64,000 nucleotides of DNA. Origin: Oribacterium sp. WCC10. GTDB lineage: Bacteria > Bacillota > Clostridia > Lachnospirales > Lachnospiraceae. A program made the translations under genes and the position numbers. This document shows, one piece after another, positions 19,610-28,910 of the stretch. Numbering within the stretch: position 1 is the stretch's first letter; every line of letters starts with the position of its first letter. Location of the stretch: contig NZ_FOPH01000007.1 of NCBI RefSeq assembly GCF_900113415.1, forward strand, positions 62,001-126,000. The letters are read 5' to 3'. Under the pieces are notes generated by a model. That model made no database searches and was not told the DNA's origin. It saw only the letters and a list, made by a program, of their open reading frames with translations.

Positions 19610-19880
19610 ACTCTCCTCCTGAAAATTTGTTATTCAGTACTATATCACAACTATTATTAGACTAAAATGCAGAATGTTGTATAGACTACATTCTGTACTA
19701 TTTTATCATTTATATCTATTAACATATTAATTTCAATCATATTTTAATAGACTAATATCCGTTCATTTATATGTCTTAAAAATATTTTTTTGAGTACTCA
19801 TCATTTAAATTGGTTAATTTGTTCATATTTTTCGATTTTATTCCATTATAATTTAAGTGTGATTCTCATTTTTCCTCATC
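19610..19880. other. AT-rich promoter region of the PutP-like gene
   Basis: No gene is seen. CAGAATGT (19670-19677) and ACATTCTG (19688-19695) form an inverted repeat with a 10-nt spacer, a possible operator. The 7-mer TAGACTA occurs at 19659, 19682 and 19748. Confidence 0.4.
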
Positions 19881-19931
19881 AAAAAAGCGCAGACATAAGA
19901 GTTAATAATCCTCTTACATCTGCACTTTTGC
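19881..19931 (-). terminator. Intrinsic terminator after the TetR gene
   Basis: A long stem (19883-19901 with 19911-19929), followed on the minus strand by CTTTTTTG. It lies about 120 nt downstream of the tetR-type gene. Confidence 0.82.
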
Positions 19932-20049
19932 GCCAGTAAAACACTCTGAATCAGCACTGCTGCACTACCCGCCTAAAAAAGCCGGATCAGAATACAACCA
20001 TCAAAAGCAGATTCACATCCTGCTTATCCAAAATGCCTTTCTATTAATA

Positions 20050-20643
20050 TCAAATCCTATTTTTTCTGAATCCCTGAAGGAACATTGGCATCAGCCTGTC
20101 AGCATTGCGCCCCAGAGAATATTCTCCATCCTCAAGACACCAGTCATACAGGAGCGCCCGTTCAAACATGGCATAGTCATTCACCATCTGATTGACAGTT
20201 ATATCATCTCTTATTTCTCCTCTTTCCTGCCCGCGCTTTACTATCTGCTTTATAAGTTTGAAATAGGTTCTTTTTCTGTCCAAAAGATGCTTTTCTCCAT
20301 GTGTGACAAGCTGCGTTGAAAACATTCTGGCCAACAGCTCTATGGAAATGGAAGAATCAATCATTTCAAAGAGTTCGTGATTAAGAAATATCAGCTTATC
20401 AATGGCGTTCATCTCCGGATCTATGACTTTTTCAAGTTCCTCATACTTTTCATCGAACAAAAACTGCAGTGAACTGAGAAGCGCATCCTTTCCCTCAAAA
20501 TAATGATAGAAGGATCCCTTTGATGTACCTGATTCAAAAACTATATCGTCAACAGTGGTATCATCATATCCCTGTTCATAAAACAGTTTCCATGCAGCCG
20601 TAACGATCTTCTGTTTTGTATTTCTTCCGCTTTTCTTTGCCAT
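20050..20643 (-). CDS. TetR/AcrR family transcriptional regulator
   Basis: A 197-residue repressor-type regulator. The N-terminal helix-turn-helix has the TetR pattern KIVTAAWKLFYEQGYDDTTV, DDIVFESGTSKGSFYHYF and EGKDALL. The C-terminal helical ligand domain (residues 60-197) shows no recognisable ligand signature. Neighbours are hemW upstream and the PutP-like transporter downstream, all on the same strand. Regulation of the symporter is conceivable but unproved. Confidence 0.9.
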   Translation of the reverse strand: MAKKSGRNTKQKIVTAAWKLFYEQGYDDTTVDDIVFESGTSKGSFYHYFEGKDALLSSLQFLFDEKYEELEKVIDPEMNAIDKLIFLNHELFEMIDSSISIELLARMFSTQLVTHGEKHLLDRKRTYFKLIKQIVKRGQERGEIRDDITVNQMVNDYAMFERALLYDWCLEDGEYSLGRNADRLMPMFLQGFRKNRI

Positions 20644-20776
20644 ATTTCACCCTTCACCCGAAAAAGCCAATATTCCAATGTATCATGATATACAAATGTT
20701 TTATCTCAACCGCATTTATCGCTCGAACACCAGCCAAAGAATGTATTTTCATCAAGAATCGGACGCATCACACAGA

Positions 20777-21973
20777 TCATCTGTCAATAAGGAACTGACT
20801 GAGAATCACATTGGAAACATCCATACCCCTGTCAGAAAAACGGAATCTGTATCCATCATGAATGATAAATCCCTGACTGACATATTTCTCAAGTTCACTT
20901 CCGAAAACGCTCATTATATCCATCTGAAATCTTTGTTTGAATTCAACTTCGGATATACCTTCAATACGTCTTAATCCAAGGAACATAAACTCTTCCATCT
21001 GATCTTCCTTACTGAGAATCTGCTCATCTGTACGAAGCAAAGAGAATCCCGCTTTCATGTCATCAGAAAAATCAAGCTCCATATAACGTCTGAAATCTCT
21101 TGTATTGCTCCATCGTTTACCGCTAAAGTATGATGCCGCTCCAAGTCCGAAGCCCAGATAGGAAACATTGGACCAATAGCCGTAATTATGCCTGCATTCA
21201 TATCCCGGTTTTGCATAATTCGAGACCTCGTATCGATTATAACCGTATTTCCCGGTAAGGACACGTGTGATCTCATCAATTTCAGAAGCCGTTTCTTCAT
21301 CCGGAAGCGCTAATGTTCCGTCCTTGTACATTTTCATAAAGGGCGTGCCCTCTTCCACTATCAGATTATATATCGAAACATGCTCTGGCTTTAACATAAG
21401 CACATGTTTCAATGTCTCATTCCAGCTTTTCAATGTCTGACCCGGTATATCATTCATGAGGTCAACATTGATGTTGCTGAATCCCTCCATCCTTGCATTC
21501 TGAAAGCATTTTAAAAAATCATCAAAAGCATGTATTCTTCCGAGCATTCTGAGTTCCGAATCATTGGCAGACTGAAGTCCTAGAGAAAGTCTGTTGATTC
21601 CGGCTTCCTTGTATAAAGAAAACTTGTAGCGAAGCGTAGAGGCCGGGTTGCATTCTATAGTAATCTCGGCATCTTTCCTTACTGAAAAATGATCTCTAAC
21701 CTCATCCATGATATGAACTATATGACGAGGATCAATAAGTGACGGTGTCCCTCCACCTATAAACACGCTGGATACTTCACGGTTTTCTGATGCAGGCTCT
21801 GCTCCCAATGCAATCTCTCTGCACAGCTTTTCCACATATTCAGCATGATCCTGTTCTTTTACAGGGAAAGAAAGAAAATCGCAATAGTTACACTTTCTTG
21901 CACAAAAAGGGATATGAATATAGAGTTCCAATTGTTTAACATCAGTCGGATCAATGATCTTTTTTTCCAGCAT
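20777..21973 (-). CDS. hemW: HemW-like radical SAM protein
   Basis: Radical SAM protein of the HemN/HemW family. The cluster-binding CxxxCxxC is CARKCNYCDF after LYIHIPFC. Other signatures are SVFIGGGTPSLI, NINVDLMNDIPGQTLKSW and a C-terminal HemN domain. Next to lepA-hrcA family members this is the HemW heme chaperone rather than coproporphyrinogen dehydrogenase; the HemN-specific N-terminal part is absent. AGGAG sits 7 nt before the ATG at 21973, so the longer open frame is not used. The length is 398 residues. Confidence 0.92.
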   Translation of the reverse strand: MLEKKIIDPTDVKQLELYIHIPFCARKCNYCDFLSFPVKEQDHAEYVEKLCREIALGAEPASENREVSSVFIGGGTPSLIDPRHIVHIMDEVRDHFSVRKDAEITIECNPASTLRYKFSLYKEAGINRLSLGLQSANDSELRMLGRIHAFDDFLKCFQNARMEGFSNINVDLMNDIPGQTLKSWNETLKHVLMLKPEHVSIYNLIVEEGTPFMKMYKDGTLALPDEETASEIDEITRVLTGKYGYNRYEVSNYAKPGYECRHNYGYWSNVSYLGFGLGAASYFSGKRWSNTRDFRRYMELDFSDDMKAGFSLLRTDEQILSKEDQMEEFMFLGLRRIEGISEVEFKQRFQMDIMSVFGSELEKYVSQGFIIHDGYRFRFSDRGMDVSNVILSQFLIDR

Positions 21974-22093
21974 ATATGCTCCTGTTCGATAATAATAACA
22001 GAGAAACCATAGCCTTCTTTGCCTGATTTTTAACAGACTTATTATCAATGCCTTAATTCTTCTCTGCGGCTATTAAATCTAACATAAATCGGG

Positions 22094-22128
22094 CAGAAAA
22101 AAAAGCCTGCCGCAATGCGACAGGCTGT
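22094..22128 (-). terminator. Intrinsic terminator after ilvE
   Basis: AGCCTGCCGC (22104-22113) pairs with GCGACAGGCT (22117-22126), followed by eight T on the minus strand. Confidence 0.9.
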
Positions 22129-22145
22129 CAATCACTATATCATAA

Positions 22146-23171
22146 TCAGCAAACGTGATGAATCCATCCCTCCGGAGCCTCTATCTTGCCGCTCTGGATG
22201 CCGGTGATAGTGCTGTAAAGCTCACCGATTACCTCTCCGGCCTTCTCCATACCTGAAGGAAGAAGAATCTCCTGATCTCCGTTCACGATACGTCCTACAG
22301 GAGAAATAACAGCAGCTGTTCCGCAAAGACCACACTCCTTGAAGCCCTTGATCTCATCAAACTTTACAGGTCTTTCATCAACTGTAAGATGCAGATAATG
22401 CTCTGCGATATAAACGATAGAACGTCTTGTGATAGAAGGAAGGATAGACGGTGACTTAGGAACTACAAGCTTGCCATCCTGATCCACAAATATGGCATTG
22501 GAACCGCCTGTCTCCTCAACATAGCTCCTTGTTGCAGGATCAAGATAAAGATTCTCTGCATATCCTGCCTGATGAGCGAGTACTGAAGAATGAAGGCTCA
22601 TTGCATAGTTAAGTCCTGCCTTTACAGCGCCTGTTCCGCGAGGAGCCGCTCTGTCAAAGTCTGAAACAAGAATAGCGATAGGTGTTGCACCACCCTTATA
22701 GTAAGGGCCAACCGGTGTTGTAAAGATTCTAAACTGATACTCTGTAGCAGGCTTTACACCGATAACAACGCCTGTTCCAAACTCATATGGTCTGAGATAA
22801 AGAGATGCTCCTGAACCATATGGAGGCACCCAGTCGATATTGGCCTTAACGACCTGATCCACCGCATCGATAAACTTGTCCTTAGGGAACGGAGGCATCT
22901 CGATTCTCTGCGCTGATTCGTAAATTCTGTCTGCATTAAGGTCAGGACGGAAACATACAACAGAACCATCCTCCCATGTATATGCCTTCAGACCTTCAAA
23001 TACCTGCTGGCAGTACTGAAGCACACATGCTGACTCGTTAATTGTTACGTTCGGATCATCAATGAGTGCGCCTGCATCCCACTTACCGTCTTTATAATTA
23101 GAAACATATCTCTTATCTGTTACGTGATAAGCAAAACCTATATTTGCCCAATCAAGGTCCTTTTTAGCCAT
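22146..23171 (-). CDS. ilvE: Branched-chain amino acid aminotransferase
   Basis: Fold-type IV PLP transaminase for Val, Leu and Ile. A 341-residue BCAT of the eukaryote-like subtype. Signatures are VLQYCQQVFEGLKAY, FRPDLNADRIYESAQR, the PLP lysine in GAVKAGLNYAMSL, YVEETGGSNAIF and ECGLCGTAAVISPVG. It has its own promoter (23221-23249) and terminator. It is an insertion relative to the usual lepA-hemW pairing. Confidence 0.95.
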   Translation of the reverse strand: MAKKDLDWANIGFAYHVTDKRYVSNYKDGKWDAGALIDDPNVTINESACVLQYCQQVFEGLKAYTWEDGSVVCFRPDLNADRIYESAQRIEMPPFPKDKFIDAVDQVVKANIDWVPPYGSGASLYLRPYEFGTGVVIGVKPATEYQFRIFTTPVGPYYKGGATPIAILVSDFDRAAPRGTGAVKAGLNYAMSLHSSVLAHQAGYAENLYLDPATRSYVEETGGSNAIFVDQDGKLVVPKSPSILPSITRRSIVYIAEHYLHLTVDERPVKFDEIKGFKECGLCGTAAVISPVGRIVNGDQEILLPSGMEKAGEVIGELYSTITGIQSGKIEAPEGWIHHVC

Positions 23172-23220
23172 GTTTGTAATCTCCTTTCACGACATCTCTA
23201 ATATGTCGGCTGCTTTCTCA

Positions 23221-23249
23221 AGTATAAGTCTAAAAAAATACGATTTCAA
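23221..23249 (-). promoter_or_regulatory. Sigma-A promoter of ilvE
   Basis: Minus-strand -35 TTGAAA (23244-23249), 17-nt spacer and -10 TATACT (23221-23226). The short leader contains a small GACAT/ATGTC hairpin. No T-box or leader peptide was seen. Confidence 0.7.
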
Positions 23250-23435
23250 CGAGGCTTAATACATAATATTATTATACAAGTTATAATCACTGATTATTCT
23301 TTACTTTCATATTCAAACCCGCAGTTATATCTACAACAGTAACTATACTGTTATAAAAATACCTTCTTTTTTATTACGTATTCCATGTATAGCTTCAAAC
23401 CCCAGCACTCTTTCCTTACTTTTAACAGACAGAAA

Positions 23436-23476
23436 GCAAAAACAGATGTCAGAATTTTACATTCCAACATCTGTTC
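23436..23476 (-). terminator. Intrinsic terminator after lepA
   Basis: ACAGATGT (23442-23449) pairs with ACATCTGT (23467-23474), with a further AAT/ATT inside, followed by TTTTTGCTTT on the minus strand. Confidence 0.82.
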
Positions 23477-23490
23477 TAAACCTTATTTCC

Positions 23491-25314
23491 TTATTCTGAA
23501 TCCAGCTTGAGCACGGACATAAATGCGCTCTGCGGAATCTCAACATTACCAAACTGGCGCATTCTGCGCTTACCCTCTTTCTGCTTTTCAAGAAGCTTCT
23601 TCTTACGGGAAATGTCTCCGCCGTAACACTTGGCAAGAACATCCTTTCTAAGCGCCTTTACAGTCTCTCTGGCCTGTATATGACCGCCAATAGCCGCCTG
23701 AATAGGTATCTCAAACAGCTGACGAGGTATCTCATTCTTCAGCTTCTCACACATCTTCTTGCCTCGCTCATAAGCAGAGTCAGCGTGTACGATAAAGCTG
23801 AGGGCATCGATAACCTGACGATTGACAAGGATGTCAAGCTTAACCATCTTACTTGTCTGATAGCCCTTAAGGTCATAGTCAAAAGATGCATAGCCCTTGG
23901 AGCGTGACTTAATGGCATCAAAGAAATCGTAAATTATCTCATTAAGCGGCATATCGTATTTGAGTATCGCTCGATTTGCCTCAATGTACTCAGTACTCTT
24001 ATATACGCCACGTCTCTCCTGGCAAAGAGTCATGATAGAGCCCATAAACTCAGGTGTAACCATGATCTCTGCTTCAACTATAGGTTCCTCCATGTGATCT
24101 ATCTCTGCAGGATCCGGAAGGTTTGCAGGATTTGAAAGCTCCATCATGGTACCATCTGTCTTATATACATGATAAACAACAGACGGAGCAGTCGTAACGA
24201 GATCAAGATTGTACTCTCTCTCAAGTCGCTCCTGTACTACATCAAGATGAAGAAGTCCAAGGAATCCACATCTGAAACCAAATCCGAGAGCCTGTGATGT
24301 CTCAGGTTCATACTGGAGTGCAGCATCATTAAGCTGAAGCTTCTCAAGAGCATCACGAAGATCCGGATATCTCATGGTATCCGCAGGATAAATTCCGCAA
24401 TAAACCATGGACTGAACCTTCTTGTATCCCGGAAGCGGCTTTTCTGCAGGACGGGCAGCATCTGTAACTGTATCACCTACACGTGTCTCACGGATATCCT
24501 TGATGGAAGCAGTAATGTAACCAACCATGCCGGCAGTGAGTTCCTCGCATGGGATGAATCTTCCCGGTGCAAAATATCCAACCTCTGTAACATCAAACTC
24601 AGCCTTGCTGGCCATAAGTCTGATACGTGTGCCTACCTTCACGGTTCCTTCCTTAACACGACAGAAAATGATAACACCTCTGTAATTGTCATAAAGTGAA
24701 TCAAAGATAAGTGCCTGAAGCGGATTCTCAGGAGAGCCCTCCGGTGCCGGAAGCTTCTGCACAATGGCTTCGAGCACGTCAGCAACATTCTCACCTGTCT
24801 TGGCAGAAATCCTCGGCGCATCCATGGCCTCAATACCTATAACATCTTCCACCTCTTCCGCAACACGATCCGGATCTGCGGAAGGAAGATCTATCTTATT
24901 GATAACAGGAAGTATCTCAAGGTCATGATCAAGTGCAAGATATGTATTTGCCAGTGTCTGTGCCTGTATCCCCTGTGTGGCATCCACTATAAGGATAGCT
25001 CCGTCACAGGCTGCAAGTGCTCTTGATACCTCATAGTTAAAGTCAACATGTCCCGGAGTATCAATGAGATTAAATATGTACTCCTTACCATCCTTTGCGG
25101 TATATATAACACGGGTAGTCTGAGACTTGATGGTGATTCCCCGTTCTCTCTCGATATCCATGTTATCAAGCACCTGTGACTGCATCTCTCTTGCTGTAAG
25201 AGTTCCGGTCATCTCGATGATACGATCTGCAAGTGTTGATTTACCGTGGTCAATATGTGCTATAATACAGAAATTTCTGATTTTTGACTGATCAATATTT
25301 TTAATATCTGCCAT
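23491..25314 (-). CDS. lepA: Elongation factor 4 (LepA)
   Basis: Ribosome-associated GTPase that back-translocates stalled ribosomes and aids 30S assembly. It has G1 [15 protein letters not shown]3 DTPGH, G4 NKID, EF-G-like domains II, III and V, and the LepA-specific C-terminal domain ending [32 protein letters not shown]. The 607-residue length is normal. It is transcribed away from rpsT. The gpr and spoIIP genes that usually precede it are absent. Confidence 0.98.
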   Translation of the reverse strand: MADIKNIDQSKIRNFCIIAHIDHGKSTLADRIIEMTGTLTAREMQSQVLDNMDIERERGITIKSQTTRVIYTAKDGKEYIFNLIDTPGHVDFNYEVSRALAACDGAILIVDATQGIQAQTLANTYLALDHDLEILPVINKIDLPSADPDRVAEEVEDVIGIEAMDAPRISAKTGENVADVLEAIVQKLPAPEGSPENPLQALIFDSLYDNYRGVIIFCRVKEGTVKVGTRIRLMASKAEFDVTEVGYFAPGRFIPCEELTAGMVGYITASIKDIRETRVGDTVTDAARPAEKPLPGYKKVQSMVYCGIYPADTMRYPDLRDALEKLQLNDAALQYEPETSQALGFGFRCGFLGLLHLDVVQERLEREYNLDLVTTAPSVVYHVYKTDGTMMELSNPANLPDPAEIDHMEEPIVEAEIMVTPEFMGSIMTLCQERRGVYKSTEYIEANRAILKYDMPLNEIIYDFFDAIKSRSKGYASFDYDLKGYQTSKMVKLDILVNRQVIDALSFIVHADSAYERGKKMCEKLKNEIPRQLFEIPIQAAIGGHIQARETVKALRKDVLAKCYGGDISRKKKLLEKQKEGKRRMRQFGNVEIPQSAFMSVLKLDSE

Positions 25315-25342
25315 GTTTCTTCCTAACTATATGTAATCTAAT

Positions 25343-25552
25343 TCATTTTCGTTCAAATATCCTACCATATTGATTGCATCTTTGCCAATATATTTGAAGA
25401 AGTACCATTACTGATGCCATCAAAAAACACAACAAGATAGAAATGGCATCGCATTTGGGGACATGCCTGTTGACTCTTATCTTATTATGATCCGGATAAC
25501 TGTCACCGAAAAGCCGCCTGTACATTTCCAGCATGATTTGCCCTGTATCCAC
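25343..25552 (-). CDS. Doubtful 69-residue ORF upstream of lepA
   Basis: An open frame starting with GTG, with one possible membrane segment (AISILLCFLMASVMVLLQIYW), 28 nt upstream of lepA. No Shine-Dalgarno precedes the GTG or the internal ATG codons, and no family is recognised. It lies where gpr/spoIIP would stand in sporeformers but shows no SpoIIP-like motif. It may be chance or a remnant. Confidence 0.15.
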   Translation of the reverse strand: MDTGQIMLEMYRRLFGDSYPDHNKIRVNRHVPKCDAISILLCFLMASVMVLLQIYWQRCNQYGRIFERK

Positions 25553-25637
25553 ACGGGTTGTAAATATTTATGTCACTACCGATTGACAGCATAATAAAAG
25601 ATTATAAAAGGTCTAAAAATTTTACCCGCCGATTCTC

Positions 25638-25666
25638 TTGACACAATTGAGGCTTTTATATATGAT
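25638..25666 (+). promoter_or_regulatory. Sigma-A promoter of rpsT
   Basis: Consensus -35 TTGACA (25638-25643), 17-nt spacer and -10 TATGAT (25661-25666). Confidence 0.9.
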
Positions 25667-25676
25667 AGTTGAGCGT

Positions 25677-25710
25677 GTTTTCAAACTGTCCGTGTCCGGT
25701 ATTTGAAAAC
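25677..25710 (+). promoter_or_regulatory. Leader hairpin of rpsT (possible autoregulatory site)
   Basis: GTTTTCAAA (25677-25685) pairs with TTTGAAAAC (25702-25710) around a 16-nt loop rich in GTCCG. It sits at the start of the 5' UTR. S20 is known to control its own synthesis in some bacteria; whether this hairpin does so is inference. Confidence 0.4.
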
Positions 25711-25751
25711 ATCATAAACAGATATATATCATGTGAAAGGAGATATTTCCA

Positions 25752-26015
25752 ATGGCAAACATTAAATCCGCTAAGAAGAGAATCCTTGTAGCAGCTACAA
25801 GATACGAGCGCAACAAGGCTATTCGTTCAGAAGTTAAGACATACATCAAGAGAGTACACGCAGCAGTAGAGGCTGGTGACAAGGCTAAGGCTCAGGATGC
25901 TCTTAAGATGGCTCAGAAGAAGATCAGCATGGCTCACAGCAAGGGCGTTCTTAAGTCAAACAACGCTTCAAGAAAGATTGCTAAGCTTTACTCAGCAGTT
26001 GACGCTATGAACTAA
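25752..26015 (+). CDS. rpsT: 30S ribosomal protein S20
   Basis: An 87-residue basic helical ribosomal protein binding 16S rRNA. The family start MANIKSAKKRI, the motif KTYIKRVHAAVE and the end GVLKSNNASRKIAKLYSAV are all present. AAAGGAG lies just before the ATG. It is divergent from lepA and convergent with comEC. Confidence 0.98.
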   Translation: MANIKSAKKRILVAATRYERNKAIRSEVKTYIKRVHAAVEAGDKAKAQDALKMAQKKISMAHSKGVLKSNNASRKIAKLYSAVDAMN

Positions 26016-26029
26016 TAAGCGCGTATGCG

Positions 26030-26062
26030 CGCAGAAATCTTTGATCAGGATTTCTGTTTTCA
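26030..26062 (+). terminator. First terminator after rpsT
   Basis: CAGAAATC (26032-26039) pairs with GATTTCTG (26049-26056), followed by TTTTC. Confidence 0.75.
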
Positions 26063-26080
26063 AGTCGTTCTTGAAATATA

Positions 26081-26106
26081 CTTTGTAAGTAACGTTACTC
26101 ACAAAG
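26081..26106. repeat. 26-bp near-perfect palindrome
   Basis: Two 13-nt arms with one mismatch and no spacer (CTTTGTAAGTAAC and its partner). It lies between the two rpsT/comEC terminators. It resembles a DNA-binding site or cruciform more than an RNA terminator, because it has no loop or T-run. Confidence 0.6.
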
Positions 26107-26137
26107 ACCCGCGGTTAACCCACCGCGGGTTTTTTTA
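26106..26137 (+). terminator. Second terminator after rpsT, overlapping the comEC 3' end
   Basis: ACCCGCGG pairs with CCGCGGGT, followed by TTTTTTT on the plus strand. The stem includes the last codons and stop of comEC, so it can also protect or stop the opposing comEC transcript. Confidence 0.88.
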
Positions 26138-28757
26138 TTGATTCTTTTAACAGACTCCTGGTCTTATACCTCTCACCGTCACTCACTATCCTTATCTCTC
26201 CCATCTTTGCAGTTTCATACATGCTTATACCGTAGCTTTTCATAAGCCCTACCGTTTCACGATGCGGATGCCCATAGTCATTACCAGCGCCGTAGCTTAT
26301 GATCGCACATTCAGGTTTCATATATTTGAGAAGTTCCTCACTTGTACTTGTTGAACTGCCGTGATGTCCGAGCTTGATAATGTCTATATCCGGAAGATCC
26401 CCCTCATCATGACCATACTGTTTTAAATCCTTTCCGGATGATAATCCTCCTGCTGCATCCTCATGATTATATATACTTCCATCTCCCACCATTCTCCAGC
26501 TACAGTTCTTCAAATATTCAAGCATTTTCCTTTCGCATTCTTTGTCCATATCTCCGGTAAACAGCATTTTAAATTCACCGTAACTCAAAAGCATTCCTAT
26601 GGAATGACTGTTTGCTTCCGATATATAGCCTCCATCCAAAGGATAAAGTCCTGTCAGTCTGAGATCATCTGATTCCACCACGCTTCCTGTCCCAAAATAC
26701 GAGACTTTTGTCCCCCTACCTTCCGCTGCATTTCGAAGTTTATCATATCTTTCATCCTCCTTTCCGCAGAACGGGAGACACAACTCATCTATAACTATCC
26801 CATCTTCGTTATTCAAAATATCTATCATGCCGCTGTAATGATCAGAATCACAATGAGTAATGAATGCCATATTTATTCTGCCTATTCCCTGTGACTCAAG
26901 GTACGGCACCAGTCTGTTTTCCGCTAGTTTTTTGTCCGAGGATGAGCCGCAATCAACAGTCAGCACAAGATCATTATGTCGTATTATAAATCCATCCCCC
27001 TGTCCCACATCAATGCATGTAATCTCAATCCCGGCAGGTATCTTTGGAAGAAGAACCCGGCAGGCAATCATGAGACTGATGAGCCAGATTCCCGGAAGTT
27101 CATAGTATATCTTCCGTTTTATCCCTTTAAGTCTTCCCTTCTTCCTTTGATCTTTAAGATAAAGGGTCAAAACAAGAAGAAAAAAAAGCATCGTGTAGTA
27201 GACTATGATTTCCGATATCTTCGGTCTGCCAAGAAGAAGTGATGAAAACGGCAAATCAGACGTTTGATGGCATAGATAATTGTAAAAGCTTAAGATATAG
27301 TGTCCGGATGCCAATGCCGCAGCACCTGTCAGTACCGACGCAAAAGAAAGGGCAATTGCAAGAAGTCCGCTGTAAATCACATAATTCATAAGCGGAAGTA
27401 CAAGAAAATTAAGCATCATCCCATAAAGAGGAAACCGGAAAAAGTGATAAATAATGACCGGCAGAGTCATGATCTGAAGAAACAAAGACATACAGATTCC
27501 GTTTAAAGTCTTTTCTTTGGGGAAAGGAAGGATGGCACCTGTTCCAAGAGAAAGAACTGCCATAAAACTCAGTTGAAATCCCGAACTGAAAATCATATAG
27601 GGTTCACCGATAAGCAACAATATACAGGCGCAAGCCAGTGCTGACAGCATATCATATTGTCTGCCTATGGCTTCCCCAAGGAATCTGATAAGCAGCATTA
27701 TCACAGCTCTCATCGCCGAACCCGAGCAACCGGTAAATATCCCGTAACTTAATATCAAAATCGCCGAAAGAACTCCTGAAAAACGTTTTGTCGAACCGCA
27801 TCGTCTCAAAAAATCATAAAATCCGGCTCCTATAATAGACAGATGAAGCCCTGACACAGCAAGAATATGCGCTATACCATTATCCTGATACAGTTCCCTA
27901 ATTTCCTCATCCATGGATGATTTATCGCCAACAAGCAACGCCTTATATATGCCAAGATCTCTTTCTTCTGAAACAAGTTCCAATCTTTTACATACCCAAT
28001 TTCGAGCTTTTTGAAGCAACGATCTGAAGGGTTCCGGTTCACCACCTGTGATTTCAAGTCTGTCACCATACATTGAACCGCTTATGCCCAATGTCCGGTA
28101 GTATAATCCGAAATCAAACTGTCCTTCATTCCTTACTCCTTCATCCTGTATCATTGTTCCGTAGATTTTCACCATCTCCCCGGGATAAGGGCTTTGGATG
28201 TCTGATTCTTTATCAGATACAATATCATTTTCATCATTTTTACGGATTCCCGTTTTATCGGATCCTGATTTTCCGAAACGAGATGAACTATAGGATGTAT
28301 CGCTGTTTTTTAGATAAACCATGATATCTCCGACACTCTGATCATATCGTTCTTTCAATTCCAGAGGTGCATCTTCCGGTAATGTTTCCGAACTTCCATA
28401 GGCATTGGAAAGCACAGCATTCTTTATCACTATTCTATCATTCTTTAGTGATGAAGTATGACTGTCTACGGTTCCCTGAAGGCATACCTTCAATCCATCA
28501 AATTTTTGAATATTGGTTTTATACAGATCAAGACTCGCCATATCATACCGGTATCTGAGTGTACCCGTCAAAAATACAGCAAGAAGAATTGCTGCCATTC
28601 GCTTAACCAGTCTTTTACTGATGATTCCATGGGATAATACTCCGCAGAAAAGAACTCCTGCAGAAACATTAAGATAAAGGCCTGCTTCAACAGCTGTTAC
28701 ACACACTCCAAGTACGAACACCATCGCAATCAGAAGCATAGGTCTTTTATAATTCAT
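26115..28757 (-). CDS. comEC: ComEC/Rec2 DNA-uptake channel protein
   Basis: An 880-residue competence protein that forms the channel for single-stranded DNA uptake. It has N-terminal membrane segments, then a DUF4131/OB-fold region with a polar insertion near residues 150-195. The multi-pass Competence domain carries the signature NGIAHILAVSGLHLSIIGAG. A C-terminal metallo-beta-lactamase domain has CIDVGQGDGFII, HCDSDHYSGMI and LGHHGSSTSTSEE. All catalytic metal ligands appear present. No strong ribosome binding site is visible. The usual partner comEA is not in the window. Confidence 0.95.
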   Translation of the reverse strand: MNYKRPMLLIAMVFVLGVCVTAVEAGLYLNVSAGVLFCGVLSHGIISKRLVKRMAAILLAVFLTGTLRYRYDMASLDLYKTNIQKFDGLKVCLQGTVDSHTSSLKNDRIVIKNAVLSNAYGSSETLPEDAPLELKERYDQSVGDIMVYLKNSDTSYSSSRFGKSGSDKTGIRKNDENDIVSDKESDIQSPYPGEMVKIYGTMIQDEGVRNEGQFDFGLYYRTLGISGSMYGDRLEITGGEPEPFRSLLQKARNWVCKRLELVSEERDLGIYKALLVGDKSSMDEEIRELYQDNGIAHILAVSGLHLSIIGAGFYDFLRRCGSTKRFSGVLSAILILSYGIFTGCSGSAMRAVIMLLIRFLGEAIGRQYDMLSALACACILLLIGEPYMIFSSGFQLSFMAVLSLGTGAILPFPKEKTLNGICMSLFLQIMTLPVIIYHFFRFPLYGMMLNFLVLPLMNYVIYSGLLAIALSFASVLTGAAALASGHYILSFYNYLCHQTSDLPFSSLLLGRPKISEIIVYYTMLFFLLVLTLYLKDQRKKGRLKGIKRKIYYELPGIWLISLMIACRVLLPKIPAGIEITCIDVGQGDGFIIRHNDLVLTVDCGSSSDKKLAENRLVPYLESQGIGRINMAFITHCDSDHYSGMIDILNNEDGIVIDELCLPFCGKEDERYDKLRNAAEGRGTKVSYFGTGSVVESDDLRLTGLYPLDGGYISEANSHSIGMLLSYGEFKMLFTGDMDKECERKMLEYLKNCSWRMVGDGSIYNHEDAAGGLSSGKDLKQYGHDEGDLPDIDIIKLGHHGSSTSTSEELLKYMKPECAIISYGAGNDYGHPHRETVGLMKSYGISMYETAKMGEIRIVSDGERYKTRSLLKESIKKPAVG

Positions 28758-28867
28758 AGGGCTTGATAGTAACAGATAATGATTAGTATTACAAGAAGAA
28801 AATCATTTACTTCCGGCGCATATATTAAAACATGCTGCACATATTCACCTGTAAAAAAGTGATTATA

Positions 28868-28905
28868 ACAAAAGAGCGATCTTCACTTATGAAAATCGCC
28901 CTCTG
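28868..28905 (-). terminator. Intrinsic terminator after the DegV gene
   Basis: The minus RNA forms AGAGGGCGATTTTCA-taag-TGAAGATCGCTCT (one bulge), followed by TTTTGTT. Confidence 0.8.
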
Positions 28906-28910
28906 ATTCA

